From positions 32,322,792-32,386,791 of the forward strand of contig JAOWCC010001501.1 of NCBI GenBank assembly GCA_030867875.1: a stretch of DNA of 64,000 nt, read 5' to 3'. Each line of letters begins with the position of its first letter. Position 1 is the first letter of the stretch. The position numbers were made by a program, and so were the translations under genes. Source of the DNA: Actinernus sp. WN-2022 (Eukaryota > Cnidaria > Anthozoa > Actiniaria > Actinernidae). The notes beneath the pieces are model-generated. The model did no database searches and was not told where the DNA came from. It saw only the letters and a list, made by a program, of their open reading frames with translations. Positions 45,099 to 58,966 of this stretch are shown here, piece after piece.

Positions 45099-45454
45099 CA
45101 CGAAGCTGGTATATTTATGTATCAATCAGCGGACGGGAACCCAGGGGCATTTATCGAGATTTGTCAGCTGGTTGGTGCCCGAGGGTGTGGGGAAAAACTA
45201 GGGTTCGTACTTCATATATGCTGCAAATACTCCCTCCCTACAAAATATCACTTAAAAACTGTGTTAAATTTTGATTTTTTTTTCCAGGTGTATTCAGACT
45301 CGTTCTAATTTTGATACTTGGTTATTTCCAAGATGGCGGACAGTTCCTAAAGCAACAACACTCAGCTGGGCCAGTGAGCCGGCAGAAGAGAGGCGGATAC
45401 AACGTAGACTAGTTCAACAGAGTTTTGACAGAATTCATGCGGCTTTTATCTAGG
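45099..45454 (+). other. Short stretch between LINEs, no supported gene
   Basis: A tttttttttccag acceptor-like site at about 45289 precedes an open frame to 45453 (ending RRLVQQSFDRIHAAFI). I see no domain and no partner exon, so it is not called a gene. Confidence 0.3.
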
Positions 45455-45798
45455 AATTAAGAATGAAAATCCTAGGACTATACTACAGCAAAGCTGAATA
45501 AGACATATACAACGTAAAATTCTAACACAAAGCACTACGGTTAGCTACGCCTGACACGAAAAGCGCTCGGACTAGATTGCAGCCATAGACAGCTGTTTCG
45601 TTCTTATTAGAACTCGACAGTATGGCATAGCAAACGATTCGGGCTTCGGTGCCACTGCAGTACCCGACCCAAACTGCGCTAAGAAGCATCTATTACGAGC
45701 TCACAGAAAAACAGTATTTATTCATTCAAAGATACCACCAGTGGTACATTTTGATACAACTGATAGCAACAACACAATTACGATAACGAATAAACTTA

Positions 45799-46698
45799 CT
45801 AACATAAAAATTCAGTAAAGTCATAACAATAGTTTGCTATACTTTTCATAATTGAGTTATCCTTCATTGCTAAACAGTATAGGAACATATCTCGCTGACT
45901 AAAGCTATTGAATGCACTGTTCGTATCTAGTACATCACTAATGAAATTATCTATAAGATTTACCAATTTGCTATTGTAACACTTCATGAAGTAATGAAAT
46001 TCGTCACCTATCTCATTAAGATTACAAAGCTAACAAATGCGGCACTCATAATCAACTCTTGTGTAGCGACCAGATTCAACAGGAAATTTGTGAGCGGATA
46101 TCCTTATTCTCGTCACCGCCTGACGATGCTGGAGGTTTACAACACGGGATATTAAGTAATTTTCAAAACCTATCCTCGACTTCAATTGACTAAAAGTTCG
46201 CATCTTACTGCCCTGTTGAACTCGGTCCCTCCACAAATTATTATAAATGATGTATAATTGAGATTTAACATATTTTGCTAGAGGTCTAATTTGTTCATAA
46301 GACGTTATAACAAGATCGGGTAAAGGTTTGACATTACACATTTTTAATAGATAATTTACTCCCTGAAAACTAGATTGTATGCACAATTGTGTTGCCTTTC
46401 CAACTAACTCATTTTCATACAATGGATCTTTCACTCTTAACCAGTATTTCACTACCAAGACGGCAATTTGTCCAATCATAGGAATTCTTGCTAATTCTGC
46501 ATATACAGCTAAGTTGGTAGACTTGGAGTGAACACCTAAAATACGTTTGCAGAATTTCAAATGTGATTTTTCTAAATCATTAACTACCTTAAAAAAAATT
46601 TCCTTAAAGACATCAAAACTAGGGATTCTTCCTAGCGTATACGCACCCCAAACTTCACAACCATATAGTAGTACTGGAGTTACAACTGTAGAAAACAA
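45799..46698 (-). pseudogene. LINE C-terminal region with Cys-rich tail
   Basis: It contains VTPVLLYGCEVWGAYTLG, HLKFCKRILGVHSKSTN and CRIC, then a TAG stop (46030-46032) in place of one residue, directly followed in frame by LCNLNEIGDEFHYFMKC, completing a zinc-knuckle-like CxxC...HxxxxC as in many invertebrate LINEs. The frame ends at 45799. Confidence 0.72.
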
Positions 46699-46702
46699 TT
46701 TT

Positions 46703-47479
46703 TATAGCACTCTAACCGTGGAACATTTTCCACATTAGAAAATCTTTTAAACAAACCATGATAAGCACGTAGTGCTTTATTATACAAATCCTTTTGGGCA
46801 GATTTAAAACTACCATTAAAATGGCAAGTTATCCCCAAACACGCGTGTACTCATCAACGCAATCTAACTGGTCATTGCCAAAATACCATTTAGAAGTAAT
46901 GCAAATGCGTCGCTGGCCCTTCGTACCAACAACTAAAATCTTGGACTTTTTAAAGTTAACTCGTAGTTTCCATTTCTTGGTATAACAATTCAATTTACGT
47001 AAGCAACTTTGTAAACCAGACTCAGATTCCGATGAAAGCACTAGATCATCCGCATATAGTAGACAACTCAATTTGGAGTTGCCTAGCACTACTGGAGCAC
47101 AAGATGGCGTGTCAAACAATTCAGGTATATCATTGATAAAAATGTTGAACAAGTTAGTACTAAGATCCCTGTTTAACTCCAATGTCGGACTGGAAAAAAG
47201 GAGTGCCTCCTTGACTCAACTTAACTGCCGACTTGACGGATGAGTACATACTAAGTAGGATTCGCACAAATTATCTACTACAACCGTTTTGAATCAACTT
47301 ATAAAATAGACCCTCTCTCCAAACACTATCATACGCCTTCCTAAAATCTATAAAACAGGCAAACAAAGGTTTTTGACACTCTTTATAGCAACCAGTAAGT
47401 GTTTTCAAGACTAACAGATGATCAGCCGTCCTAAAACCGTGCCTAAAGCCGATTTGACATTTATTCAAAAATCCTATTA
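46703..47479 (-). pseudogene. LINE reverse transcriptase palm
   Basis: Two frames in series: 47271-47468 has GFRHGFRTADHLLVLKTL and CFIDFRKAYDSVWREGL (catalytic Asp); 46829-47182 has NLFNIFINDIPELFD and CLLYADDLVLSSES (catalytic YADD). The stretch between them (47183-47270) has lost the GVRQG region, and a frame change follows YTRVWG near 46830. Confidence 0.75.
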
Positions 47480-48141
47480 TCTCTCAAAAAAGTATTTGTA
47501 AGGCCGAAACTGTTTATTCTGTTGATTTAGTGTAAGTTCCAGTTAAGTTGTTTATTTTAGTCGAGAGCATTTTTTCTATGTAAATTCGTGTACGTAAACC
47601 TAAATGTTAATTTAGCGCAGTGTTATTACGTAACCTTTTAAGTTTTGATTTTTTTTGTATAAAGTCGGTACCATTAGTTGCGCAACTTACCAGTTATGAG
47701 TATACTTCTTGTTGGAAGGCGTATATCTCGATGTAAGTGTTTAAGTTTGAAAACTGGACAGCCTGTGAAAGGTATTATAATGTGGAAAATCTGGAAAGCT
47801 CAATGTCAGGTACGGCAAATCTTTAACAGTGATTATTTGTATTATTGTATTCAGTTCACGGATGTTTTGTAAATGTATTCTTTGTTTTCGTTAGAAAACC
47901 TACCTACCTTAAACTACCGTTACAAGCCACAAGGTTGAGTAAATCGACATTATATTAAAGCAGATTTAACTGAGCTGAGCGTTCGTTATGAAGTTCCTAC
48001 AGTATTTAATCTAGTGTTCATAATTAACGTGAAAAGCTTTCCCAAACAAATACTAATATAAATTCCTCTATAATTACCAGGCTGGGTCTAATCGACTTCC
48101 CGTTTTATGTGAAGTCACACACGTGGGAAAATACCACGTGA
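47480..48141. other. Non-LINE sequence between fingers and palm
   Basis: 660 bases of AT-rich sequence replace the part of the reverse transcriptase that should connect KLLNMI with NKCQIGFRHG. No feature recognised; either an insertion with loss of coding sequence or a replacement. Confidence 0.4.
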
Positions 48142-48603
48142 TCAAATCATATTCAATAGCTTTACATAAAAGGGCGCTAACACATCCATAGAAGTTTTAA
48201 TGATTTCGTTATTGACTGAATCTCTCGCACTCACTTTTTTGGTCTTAAGTTTCTTAGCTATTTCACAGACTTCTTTAACTGAAATAAGAGTGTCAAGAAT
48301 CTCATTATAGTTAACTGCCCAAAACTTATCATTTTTCACGATTTGTGCTTCATCACTACGGTCGTCTGTTATAAAATTTATAAAAGTAGTCAAACCAATC
48401 TGCAGGTGAGACATCATTTGAATTATCACCTGATTGACCCGACTTAATACAGTTGACCAATTTCTAAACCTCTTTCGGGTTATTCTGTTCCAAAATTTGT
48501 ATTCTATCCAACATGCCTTTTCACGAGCCTTTTTCGTCGTGAAGAATTTTTGTTTTAGAAAAGGGTCATTTGGATAACAGATAACCCAAATTTCATAACT
48601 CCT
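48142..48603 (-). pseudogene. LINE endonuclease-RT linker and start of fingers
   Basis: It contains YEIWVICYPNDPFLKQKFFT, FWNRITRKRF and KKLKTKKVSARDSVNNEIIK, the latter being the usual nucleotide-binding entry of LINE fingers (KxxKxxGxDxxxNE), with two key residues altered. No stop in 48142-48603, but the frame breaks off at LNMI. Confidence 0.65.
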
Positions 48604-48812
48604 TTTTAATAATAATAAAACGTATATAGCGCACATGATCCGAAAGTTCTAAGGCGCTTTACAGGAATATATATGTATATTAAACAATAATAAATCTAAA
48701 TTATAATTAATACATTAAAAATATATATTAGGAATATATCTTAAAAACTAAAAATAGCTGGACTAAATGGAATAGGTCTGACGGAATAGATATGTCTTAA
48801 GATTACTTTTAA
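48604..48812 (-). mobile_element. Very short LINE 3' fragment inserted in the endonuclease
   Basis: Minus strand begins with codons for SFKSNLKTYLFRQT, the C-terminus of a LINE like the one at 44010-45098 (KSCLKTHLF), then a 3' UTR ending ctgtaaagcgccttagaac, gcgctatatacg and a TTATTATTA tail. It separates endonuclease from linker. Confidence 0.68.
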
Positions 48813-49579
48813 ATGATATTAGAGTGACAATTCTTATCAAACCACTGCTGCTTTTGAACTGTTTTCGGTGACTTCTTTCTTGGAACCCTGCCATTCCTAA
48901 CAGGCATTACTTTCTTGGTAACACTGACAATCATATCTGTAAACTTGTTCACCAACATATCTATATCACCCTCCTCCATCCAGTCCATCAAAATTTTCAG
49001 ATCGTTATGAACTTCTACAGAATTGATATTGTCGCGAAACTCGTTTTTTAATTCATCGTTCCATAAAAACGCCATCGGAAGTGGTGAAAGATCTATTGAT
49101 TTTTCAAATTCAGTGAAACCTCGGCCTTTAAAACAAAGGATAGAAAACAATGATGCGAGAACTGTTATTTGCGATACACAGAAGTGGTTTATCATAGGAA
49201 GAATATTATGTGAAACAATAGCATAATCTACTACACTCGCTCCATTATAAGTTTGGCATGTAAATTGACCGATGAAATCCCCTTTCGTCCTACCATTCAG
49301 AGCAACTAGATCATTTCCACAACACATCTCAGCCAACAGCCTACCATAAGAATTCACTAGCACATCCCGCAATTTGAGTTGTTCGATTGGACAGACAAAG
49401 GCTGCCGAATTACCAAACATGTCGTTTACATTATCATCTAACTCGCCCATTCGTGCATTAAAATAATCATATAACAATTTCACCCTTTCTTGAAAATTTG
49501 TAAATATTATCCTGAAGAAGCTCAAAGTGGTCCTTCTCGTATGACCCGAACCGTTTGCTATGCCACTGTCGAGTTCCAA
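48813..49579 (-). pseudogene. LINE AP endonuclease, C-terminal part
   Basis: 256 residues including YFNARMGEL (the D-N-A-R core), DLVALNGRTKGDFIGQFTC, GASVVDYAIVS and a degenerate position where the catalytic His of SDH is expected. It ends with KQQWFDKNCHSN where a truncated LINE was inserted. N-terminal metal-binding residues are not seen. Elements with this endonuclease and a Cys-rich C-terminus are common in marine invertebrates. Confidence 0.7.
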
Positions 49580-49735
49580 TAATAACGAAACAGCTGTCTA
49601 TGGCTGCAATCTAGTCCGATCGCTTTTCGTGTCAGGCGTAGCTAACCATAGCTTATAGTGCTTTGTGTTAGAATTTTACGTTGTATATCAGCTTTGCTGC
49701 AGTATAGTCCTCGGACTTTTCATTCTCAATTGTTT

Positions 49736-51245
49736 ATCTTTTGGCTGCATAGGTCCTCACTTTGGATCCAACGTATTTTTGCAGGATTTTTGTTCACGGT
49801 ATTTGCTTATATATTTTCTTTTATCTAAGAGGTTGTAATCGATTTCAAAAGCTTATATTCCAAGGAATGTTTTGAGGAATCGGCAACAGCAACTTTCCTA
49901 ACAGTTAGTATTATTAGGTAAGGAAAGTGAGGTATTTTCTAGAATTTGACATTATTTACAAGAGTTGACTCGCGATTGGTTTCTTGCTTTACGGGCGTCA
50001 CCGGATTTCACAGAGCTGTAACCTCTCTAAATAAAAATGTATAGAATCGGTATATTCAATCATGAAGGCGGCAGAAATCGTGCGAATTTAAGAAATACAT
50101 CAATTCTTATAGCGATGTTCACTGCAGGTCATCCATTGTCATTAATGTCACAACCAGAGATCCATTATTTCCAGACAAGAAGCGGCCTTTTGAAATAATG
50201 GACATTAGCATAACAATTGTAATGTTTAGCAACACGAAACATCGCTGTATTATAATCTGAATCATACAATTCATTCTTAATCCTGGACAATAACAAAGAA
50301 AGCGATATTTATACTAATTAATCAGCTTACGTCATTTTTCTTAGATTTCTGGTAATGTATATTTCCGACCTTGTTGAATCGATCTGTAGGTTCTGGAGTT
50401 AAAAAAACTCGGTGGAAATTCGGTTCATGTCAGTTGGAAATGACAAACCTCGCGGGAAACTTCAAAGTTTCTTGCCTTCTTGACGAATTTGCAAGGACAA
50501 GTGTTGATGGGAAGACCTTCCAATCCCTCCTTGTTGCGTAGCGCGAGCAGGCGAGGCACGGGAAGCGGGGTATGATTTTTTTTGACTTGCATGGGTTCTC
50601 TTTTTTGTCTTTTCCCCTATGTCTCTTCCCCTTTTTTCTCGGATTGATTTTCTCTGTGTATAGAGCTTCGCTTTCGCGGGCCGAATGGGCTCACAGCTGG
50701 AACCCGAGCCAAGCCCGCGAAGAGCTCCGCTACAAATCCTGGATAGGATCTTACAAGTTCTAGTAGGATGCTTCATAGGAATAGGATCCTATTCAAGTTC
50801 CTACATAGGAATAGGATCCTATTCAGGTTCCTACATAGGAACAGTATCCTGTTTAAGATCTGGTCAGAATCCTGAACAAGGAACAGGTTCCTGAATAGGA
50901 TTCTGATCCCCTTTGGGATCCTGAATAGGATCCTGTCCCTATGTAGCATCAAGATCATTTAACAGCTATATATAATTAACACAAAACAGGATGACAATTC
51001 CTTCACGTGAAACAACACAACAATCTAAAAAACGAAGCACTTTTCACATTTTACACCCGAAATATTTTCATTATTCATATACTTTCAAATTACACCCTCG
51101 ATTAAAAAAGTTTATCAATGATATTGTTGTCCTGGATAAAGTTTCTTTCAAACCAAAGATATTCTACTGAACCCAGCATCACACTCCATTTCATAATGTG
51201 ATCTCTCGAAAGTATTCGAACATCTCCACACTGATTATATTTCTA
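49736..51245. other. No gene; repeats and zinc-finger 3' flank homology
   Basis: 50780-50945 is an array of ggatcctattc palindromes. 51000-51240 matches the 3' flank of the broken zinc-finger gene (38330-38900), e.g. gatattgttgtcctggataa against gatatcgttgtcctgaaaaa. Open frames at 50462-50776 and 50572-50763 have no recognisable domain. Confidence 0.45.
50780..50945. repeat. Palindrome-rich tandem repeat around GGATCC
   Basis: About 32-bp units aggaataggatcctattca plus rgttcctacat are repeated twice perfectly, then degenerate into single aggttcct / gggatcc / aggatcct palindromes. Confidence 0.7.
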
Positions 51246-52050
51246 TAGCCTGTGGGATTCGAGGGCCAAAAGCGAGCCCCCAAAGAGACGTCTGCGATTT
51301 GAGCCCAGAAATCCCATACTGATGACATATTCTCATCCAGAATTCTGACGAACTCTTGGTTCTCTATTATTTGTATAAATTATACAAAAATCTCAAGGCG
51401 AAGGAGATACGCTATTCGCTAGTGGGAGCGTAGTGAGCTTTCTTCGGATATTTTCTGTCAGTGTGTTTATTCCCTTTGCCTCCAGTGTTAACTATCGTCT
51501 CTGCAGCAGAATCAGCTTCAAGTTTTGTATATTTTGTCCGGCCGGGTTAAAGGAAGTATTTGTCAGTCTTACCGATAGGATCAAATCCATAATTTATCTT
51601 CCAACTGGCGTTAGCGCTCTCACGTTACGGCGATTTCCGAGCTCTAACTCAACAGAGAAGTTCCTGTCTCTTCTCAAGTAACCTTTTGGAGACGAAAACA
51701 AAATGGATTTTCTATGAAGCATGTCAAGAACTAGTGTCTCATGAAAAGTACAACTGAATACGTTCGGCAAGATTGTGTGGAAATTTTCAAATTAGATCGA
51801 TGACAAACGTGAAAGAGTCAGTCCTTTATACATATACTACCCTCTTCTCTGCCTTTTTCTGTAAGGATGCAAATATAGTTTAGATCCCTGTGAATATTAT
51901 GTTGCTACATTGTAGATTCACGCGGCATTTCTGAACCTTGCGGTTTTCTTGAAAACGTCATCAGTTCGGAATTTCTGAGCTCAAATCGCAGACGTCCTTC
52001 TCGGGGGGGGGGGGGGGGGGGGGGGGGGCTCGCTTTTCGCTCTCGAATAG
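51246..52050. mobile_element. TIR element, about 0.8 kb
   Basis: The left end (gtgggattcgagggccaaaa, gcgagccccc, agacgtctgcgatttgagcc) and the right end (inverse: gagctcaaatcgcagacgtc, gggggggctcgcttttcgc, tctcgaatag) are inverted copies of about 60-70 bp. A long G run is at 52002-52027. One open frame (51433-51681) is without recognised domain. It sits just 3' of the zinc-finger gene. Confidence 0.6.
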
Positions 52051-52078
52051 AGACGGCTGTTTCTGCAGGCTAACATTG

Positions 52079-53590
<1,512 letters not shown>

Positions 53591-53599
53591 TTACGTTTA

Positions 53600-55990
53600 A
53601 ATAACAGAGTAGAAATAAAAGCACCAATATTATAAAGTTATCTAATATATATTTGATTTCGATATTATTGACATTAAGAGAACAGCGAAGAGCATTGTAC
53701 AGTACATATGCGAGTTCAATCATTTCTAAACAGATAATTCCTTTTGCGATAGCTACAAAACATCGCTAAACAATTGGAATACATTTTACAGCACATCTCA
53801 GAAATAATAGCCTGCGTCGCATCCGAACTGAACCCCGGTTAAGTCCGTCTGCGAAACAGTGACAAAGCTTGTTCTAGACCCCCAACGAAGTACCAGGATA
53901 TATGTAGTCGATTCTAATTGGCTTTTAATAATGCTCATTCTTACGTCTTCTGACTGGCCATTCAACTGTCACCAGCCTCGGAGATTGTTATGTCAAAGGC
54001 CGCTCGGTTCAGTGAAACTGTTCGTTAGCTGTTTACTTGAGATTTCTCGCCCTAGACGAGCTCTGTCGTCGTTTCCCTGTGTTTTACTATCGGAGAAGGT
54101 TAGGTTGATTTCAATTTCGGGTGAGGTTTTAATGTAACGTAATAGGCTGCCCGTAGTTTAGTGCCACATGAAAGGAAACTTGCCGAACACATTAAAAAGT
54201 GCTACTCCTGCCACTGAACAATAGAATTAATTGTCGCTTGTTCTCGTTTCAATCTCACCACAGTCCTTCTCATATGACAAACATCGTACGATTCCACATA
54301 CAGTATACAACCCACACAACCAACATCACACATTTACCATAACTCATTCCTGCTCATGTGCGAATTCAAGAGTTAAAACATTGCGCTGCAATGGCGACCT
54401 CGTAGATGTAAAGTGTATTCTAGTGTGTTCTCAAGGGTAAACATGCGGAAATGTTATCGCTGTTGTGATAGCTTGTGAAGCCTGTAAAACCACGTGACAG
54501 ATGACGTCATCGTTACGACATCACCACTGACTGACTTATGGGGAGCCGATACGGGTGTGTACTTAAAATCACGTGACTGATGAAGTCATCAGTACGACAT
54601 CACCACCAAGGGATTTATGGAGTCCCAATACCATCTTTGTCAGAGTTTGAGCTGCCAGCTATCAGAGGACTTTAGTTTTTCTCTGCCTAAACTAAAGTTA
54701 CCATAATTGAGTTTTTTTAACGTTTTGTTATGCTTGATTGAGCACCATTGGTTGAACTGGACCCTGCAAGTGTGTTGATTTTGTGAAGAATAAATAAAAT
54801 GTCAAGTAAAATGTAAAAATAAAATGTAATATGTGGCTGACTAAATATTCCAGGAGCACGCATAGAGTTTAATCATGTCATGTTTGTGGTTTTAAGTATA
54901 ATTATCTCCCATGTATGGAAGAAGCGGGTTTGACAAATGAAGAGAAGACCTTTCTTGAGCCATAAAATAGGTAGGGTACAGGGTTGACAGGCATTTTATA
55001 ATGACCTGCCATAACCCTCATCAGCATGCATGCCCTTCTAATTTTCATTCTTGCATGTCAACGAGAGAAAATTAGAACAAGTATCCATGCTGATGAGGGA
55101 ATTTAGAAATTAAATGTCCCTGAACAAACAAAGAAAGCTGAGGTGATTGTGGTATTACTAAGAAAATCACACATGAAAATCCCAGACTAACTAATAAATA
55201 AACCTTCATTTCATACCAGAAATTTGACAGTGATAAATATCATTGCATAACACCCATGACCATTCTAATAAAACCTCCCAAAACATTTCCCTTTGATTCA
55301 GTACAAATACATATGATATATAATATATTTTACATAAAAATTATTATTCACACCTTAAAACTTTAATGATGGTCATGACACTTTCAAAATTAGTGCCAAT
55401 TTATTATTAGAGGTGTGCAAAGTACACAAGTCTTATTCGTAAAATGAAAAATAACGATCAACGTGAAAATAGTCCCATGTGCATGTGTATATATATTTAT
55501 TGAGAACAATAACTGCTAGTTGAGGTTTCTCTCTTCTTATTTTACCTGTAGAGACCGCTGCTAGCTGTGAGTCTGAGGGAACCTGTGACACTTTAACCGA
55601 AGAAGTATTACTTGTTTTTTTTTCCTCACTCTACCTCTGGATATTTATCGAAGTCTGAAGTGTGGGTCGACATCTCCGCGTATTTTCAAACTCCATCGCT
55701 TTCTGAGCTGTTTATTGGAATCAAATATGTGAAAAGAATCCCTAGATCTTCTTTTCTGACTATTATTTGTACAATTGGAATTACAGAAGTGGAGATGAAA
55801 TAGCTTTTTCATCCAAACTCGCGACCAACAACAGAGCAAATAGTAAGCGCTACGTAACCGACAACCCGGAAGCCTCGCTTTCAATCCAAGATGGCCGAAG
55901 TGCGATAATAGCAAATACCATGCCTGTCATAGTTTGGGCTGCCTGGCATTAGAATTGAGGGAGATATGGCTGTGTACTTAGCATTAAGTG
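53600..55990. other. About 2.4 kb without recognisable gene
   Basis: It contains a tandem duplication of about 95 bp near 54487-54640 (atgacgtcatcgttacgaca and tgaagtcatcagtacgacat, each with catcaccac and a ttatgg..ccgatac/cccaatacc end), related to 55975-56035. A hairpin, ccctcatcagcatgcatgcc (55015) / tccatgctgatgaggg (55089-55104), is also present. No supported coding region. Confidence 0.5.
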
Positions 55991-56289
55991 ATTTATGGGG
56001 ACCCAATACAATGTATGTCAAAGTTTGAGCCACCTACCATTAACATTAAGCAAGTTAGGCATGAAAACGTAAAAGGGTATTACATCACTATTGGCGGGAC
56101 TCGGATATGTGCACCTGAATGAGCACATATATCTCCCACATGCGTACATTGTACCTGAATCACCATACACATCTCCCACAGAGTGCGAAGGCAAGCTCAC
56201 GTTCCGTGCATTTAGGTCTTTCAAGGTAGACCTTTGCCTTATCATTTATCGGTCGACTTTAGCTGACCTTTCTTTTTATTTCCTTTATA

Positions 56290-57097
56290 TACCTTCACAG
56301 AGTGGACGAGTGGTGCCGCCGAAATGGATACGGCCCGTAAGTCCTGAGTGCGATGAAGACCAGCTTTTACAAGAAGAAACAGCTTCAGTTAATCGCCCTG
56401 GATCAGGGTCGTTTACTGCAGAGTCGATTGCCCTTCTTCACGAAGGTCTTGGCATCGATTATATTACAAAAGGACTTGGCTGCAATTGTCAAGGACTCTG
56501 TTGCGACTAATACGAAGAGAAGGTCGTGCGAAACACGAGAGGCTGACCCAGCTAGTAAAAAACCTCGTGTGGATAATGACTGTAATGAAGGAGAGGATTT
56601 TGATCCCTCCGTTCCCATTGATTAAGAACTCAGCGAAAACTCTGAGCTCGACGGCAACAGCGAAGATGATGATGAACTTGACCTACCGCCGTCGGTGTTT
56701 GATGTACACGAGTCCCTTGGGCCTAAAGTGGCAGACGTTTTGGCAAAACGTGTCAATTAGGCATTTACGGTCAAACCGATCGAGGACAAAATGAAACCTC
56801 TTTTAGAGAAGTTCAAGACTCCAGAACACTGTGAGTTTCTCTGTGTTCCTAAGGTGAATCCGCCTTTATGGAACGAACTACTTGGCCCACAGTCACATAG
56901 AACGGTATTGGTTTTCAAGAAGCTCAGAAAGCCATTATAAAGACGGGTCAAGTGTGCACTTGGTCAGCCTAACCGATTCCGTTATTTAGGCAAAGAAAAA
57001 GAAGGCTAGAGACCTTCTACCCTATCTTACCGATGCTATCAGATAGCTTTGTAGGCAATGCTGGTTACCAGATGTCTTTGAGGCGATGCAAGCTTCT
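56290..57097 (+). pseudogene. DIRS gag-like protein, first part
   Basis: Fragments in shifting frames: PSQSGRVVPPKWIRPVSP, then KKPRVDNDCNEGEDFDP, then FDVHESLGPKVADVLAKRV followed by a TAG, then AFTVKPIEDKMKPLL and CEFLCVPKVNPPLWNELL. This order is typical of the first ORF of cnidarian DIRS elements (capsid-like, nucleic-acid-binding). It is broken by at least three frame changes before the LINE begins. Confidence 0.65.
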
Positions 57098-57570
57098 TGT
57101 GAGCTTCTTGCGTATACCGCCTTAAGGAACAAAGTGAACAATACACTAAGAAATGCTAAGCGAGATTATTTTAGCGAACAAATAGAAAAGAATAAAGGCG
57201 ATTCCAAGGGCACGTGGAAAACAGTGAATAACCTAATGGGACGGCATGTTCAACATCGGGTTGTAAACGAAATTAAGTACAACAATGAAACAATTACATC
57301 TCCTGCCGAAATTGCCGACCACTTTAATAATCACTTTGTTGAAATTGGACCTAAACTCGCAGAAACTATTGAAACTAATTCATCTGACTTTAAAGATTAC
57401 ATTAAACAAGCCCCTTGTACGTTTGAGTTTAGTCTGACAAGTGAACCAAGAGTACTCAAACTTATTAATAAACTATCCTCTAAGAAGGCAACGGGCCTTG
57501 ATGGAATATCTGCTAAAATTATAAAAGCTGCTGGACCAGTCATTTCTGAATCCCTGACGTTCCTCTTTAA
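57098..57570 (+). pseudogene. LINE linker and fingers (before the inserted element)
   Basis: The frame contains AKRDYFSEQIEKNKGDSK, FNNHFVEIGPKLAETI and LSSKKATGLDGISAKIIK (finger entry), and stops contributing at LTFLF, where the inserted DNA element starts. The residues shown afterwards in this frame (GAHSTKMHCES...) come from the insertion. Confidence 0.78.
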
Positions 57571-58962
57571 AGGAGCTCATTCAACCAAGATGCATTGCGA
57601 GTCACTGTTATTGTTTTCATACGGGAAACAACTTGAAATCGGACAGCTGCCAATCAGAAAATGTGATATCAGGCTTTTTATAAATAGAGTTTACGAGTTG
57701 AACTGAATGGCCGAGATCGGCGGGGAGATCGGTTGCCTTTATGCTTGAAGAAATATAATAGAATGAGCGGAATTACTACAGTTCTCCGATAAAAATTCCT
57801 CGACGTGATGCTAGCAATCGATCTCATGCTCGATCTAGCGAACCAACTTGTCCAACTTCTGGACCAAGTTCCAGCGATGCAGATCGTGTGGCAAAGAAAT
57901 TAATCAATTCTACGATAGCGTTATACATTTAGAGTTCTTTCCTTTCTAGGCTTGTGCATGCAAGAACGTGTAGTCGAAAGAAAGGAGCTAGGTTGTCCCT
58001 GCCAAAATGCTGGTTTGAAATGTTGAAGTACTGTTTGCCACATTCTATTTGTGTTCAAGGTCGAGTCGAAATGTGGTATGGAGAACGCACGGCCAATACA
58101 ATATGCAAATTTAAAATCAAATTTGAGGAATCGAATCCGTATAATGTTATTGTTTGTTAGCCTGAATTTCAGCCGGTTTGTGTCATTTTAAAAGCCCCTT
58201 GACTTCCGTTAATCGTACATTGGATATGCTGGGTAAAACAATTCGATCAATCAGTTTTTCTGAGCGCCCAGCGGCACTTGATTGAACTTGAAGTTTATTC
58301 ATCAGCAAAGAAACATTTATAAAATAGGTTTCCACTTTACAGCCGCTCATGCAGATATCAACACAACATTTCACTTTTACTTACTTTAATTGTCTCAGCG
58401 TTGTCCATGTACATTGAGCGAAAACCAAGACTATAAGACGAAGAGAGAAACTGCGAGATTTGTACTGAATCTTGCATGTACCGCGCGTGTACCGCGTACT
58501 CGAGTCTTCAGTCAAAGCAATTTGCTTTAAATGTGGTAAGTGTCCGATAATGATAAGCAAAAGGCTCAGCTCTTCTGACCTTTAAATTTCTTGTTATTTA
58601 GGTCTGCGGGCCGATCAAGCCAATGTAGAAAGGCCCTGGTTTGGATAAACTGTAGGAATTACGATCAAACAGTCAGCTAACTCCAGTACAGGCTCTAGTA
58701 ATAATTTCACTGACCAAAGGCGACTCCAGAGTACGTTCAATATTTCCCCTGGCAGGTGCCGAAAATTCGGAAATATATGACTGAACACAAAAGCTAATAA
58801 ATAAGGAACATTTTCCCCTATAAGTAATCAACTGGTATGCCCCTGTGAGACCGATGGAATAGGATTTGTTTCAAGAAGCTCTCCAGAGCCATTATCGGGG
58901 GCCCCGAAAATGGCGGTTCGAGAAATTTGAGTCCGCAATGCATCTTGGTTGAATGAGCTCCT
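57571..58962. mobile_element. TTAA-type DNA element, 1392 bp
   Basis: Perfect TTAA on both sides (57567-57570 and 58963-58966). The ends aggagctcattcaaccaag and cttggttgaatgagctcct are inverted copies, extended by atgcattgcg / cgcaatgcat, about 30 bp in all. TTAA target use is known for piggyBac and Kolobok transposases. The interior has no recognisable transposase, so it is non-autonomous. Confidence 0.8.
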
Positions 58963-58966
58963 TTAA

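Larger units (their letters stand above)
45455..49735 (-). mobile_element. APE-type LINE flanked by inverted copies of its 5' end
   Basis: The minus-strand body (about 45710-49600) encodes endonuclease, linker, reverse transcriptase and a Cys-rich tail, all broken. About 185 bp at 45455-45640 are an inverted copy of 49555-49735 (shared aatgaaaa, caaagctga, tacaacgtaaaattct, cacgaaaagcg, cagacagctgtttcgtt, cgacagt). The right arm includes the beginning of the LINE coding sequence. A further truncated LINE (48604-48812) and a gap region (47480-48140) interrupt it. Confidence 0.75.

Noticed and set aside
45271..45453. Possible terminal exon after a tttttttttccag acceptor
   Set aside because: No matching upstream exon or recognisable domain between two LINE insertions.
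51433..51681. Transposase gene inside the 51.2-52.0 kb TIR element
   Set aside because: 82 codons without DDE-like motifs or a recognisable DNA-binding domain.
53859..54137. 92-codon open frame after the zinc-finger gene
   Set aside because: No recognisable domain and the neighbourhood is repeat-like.
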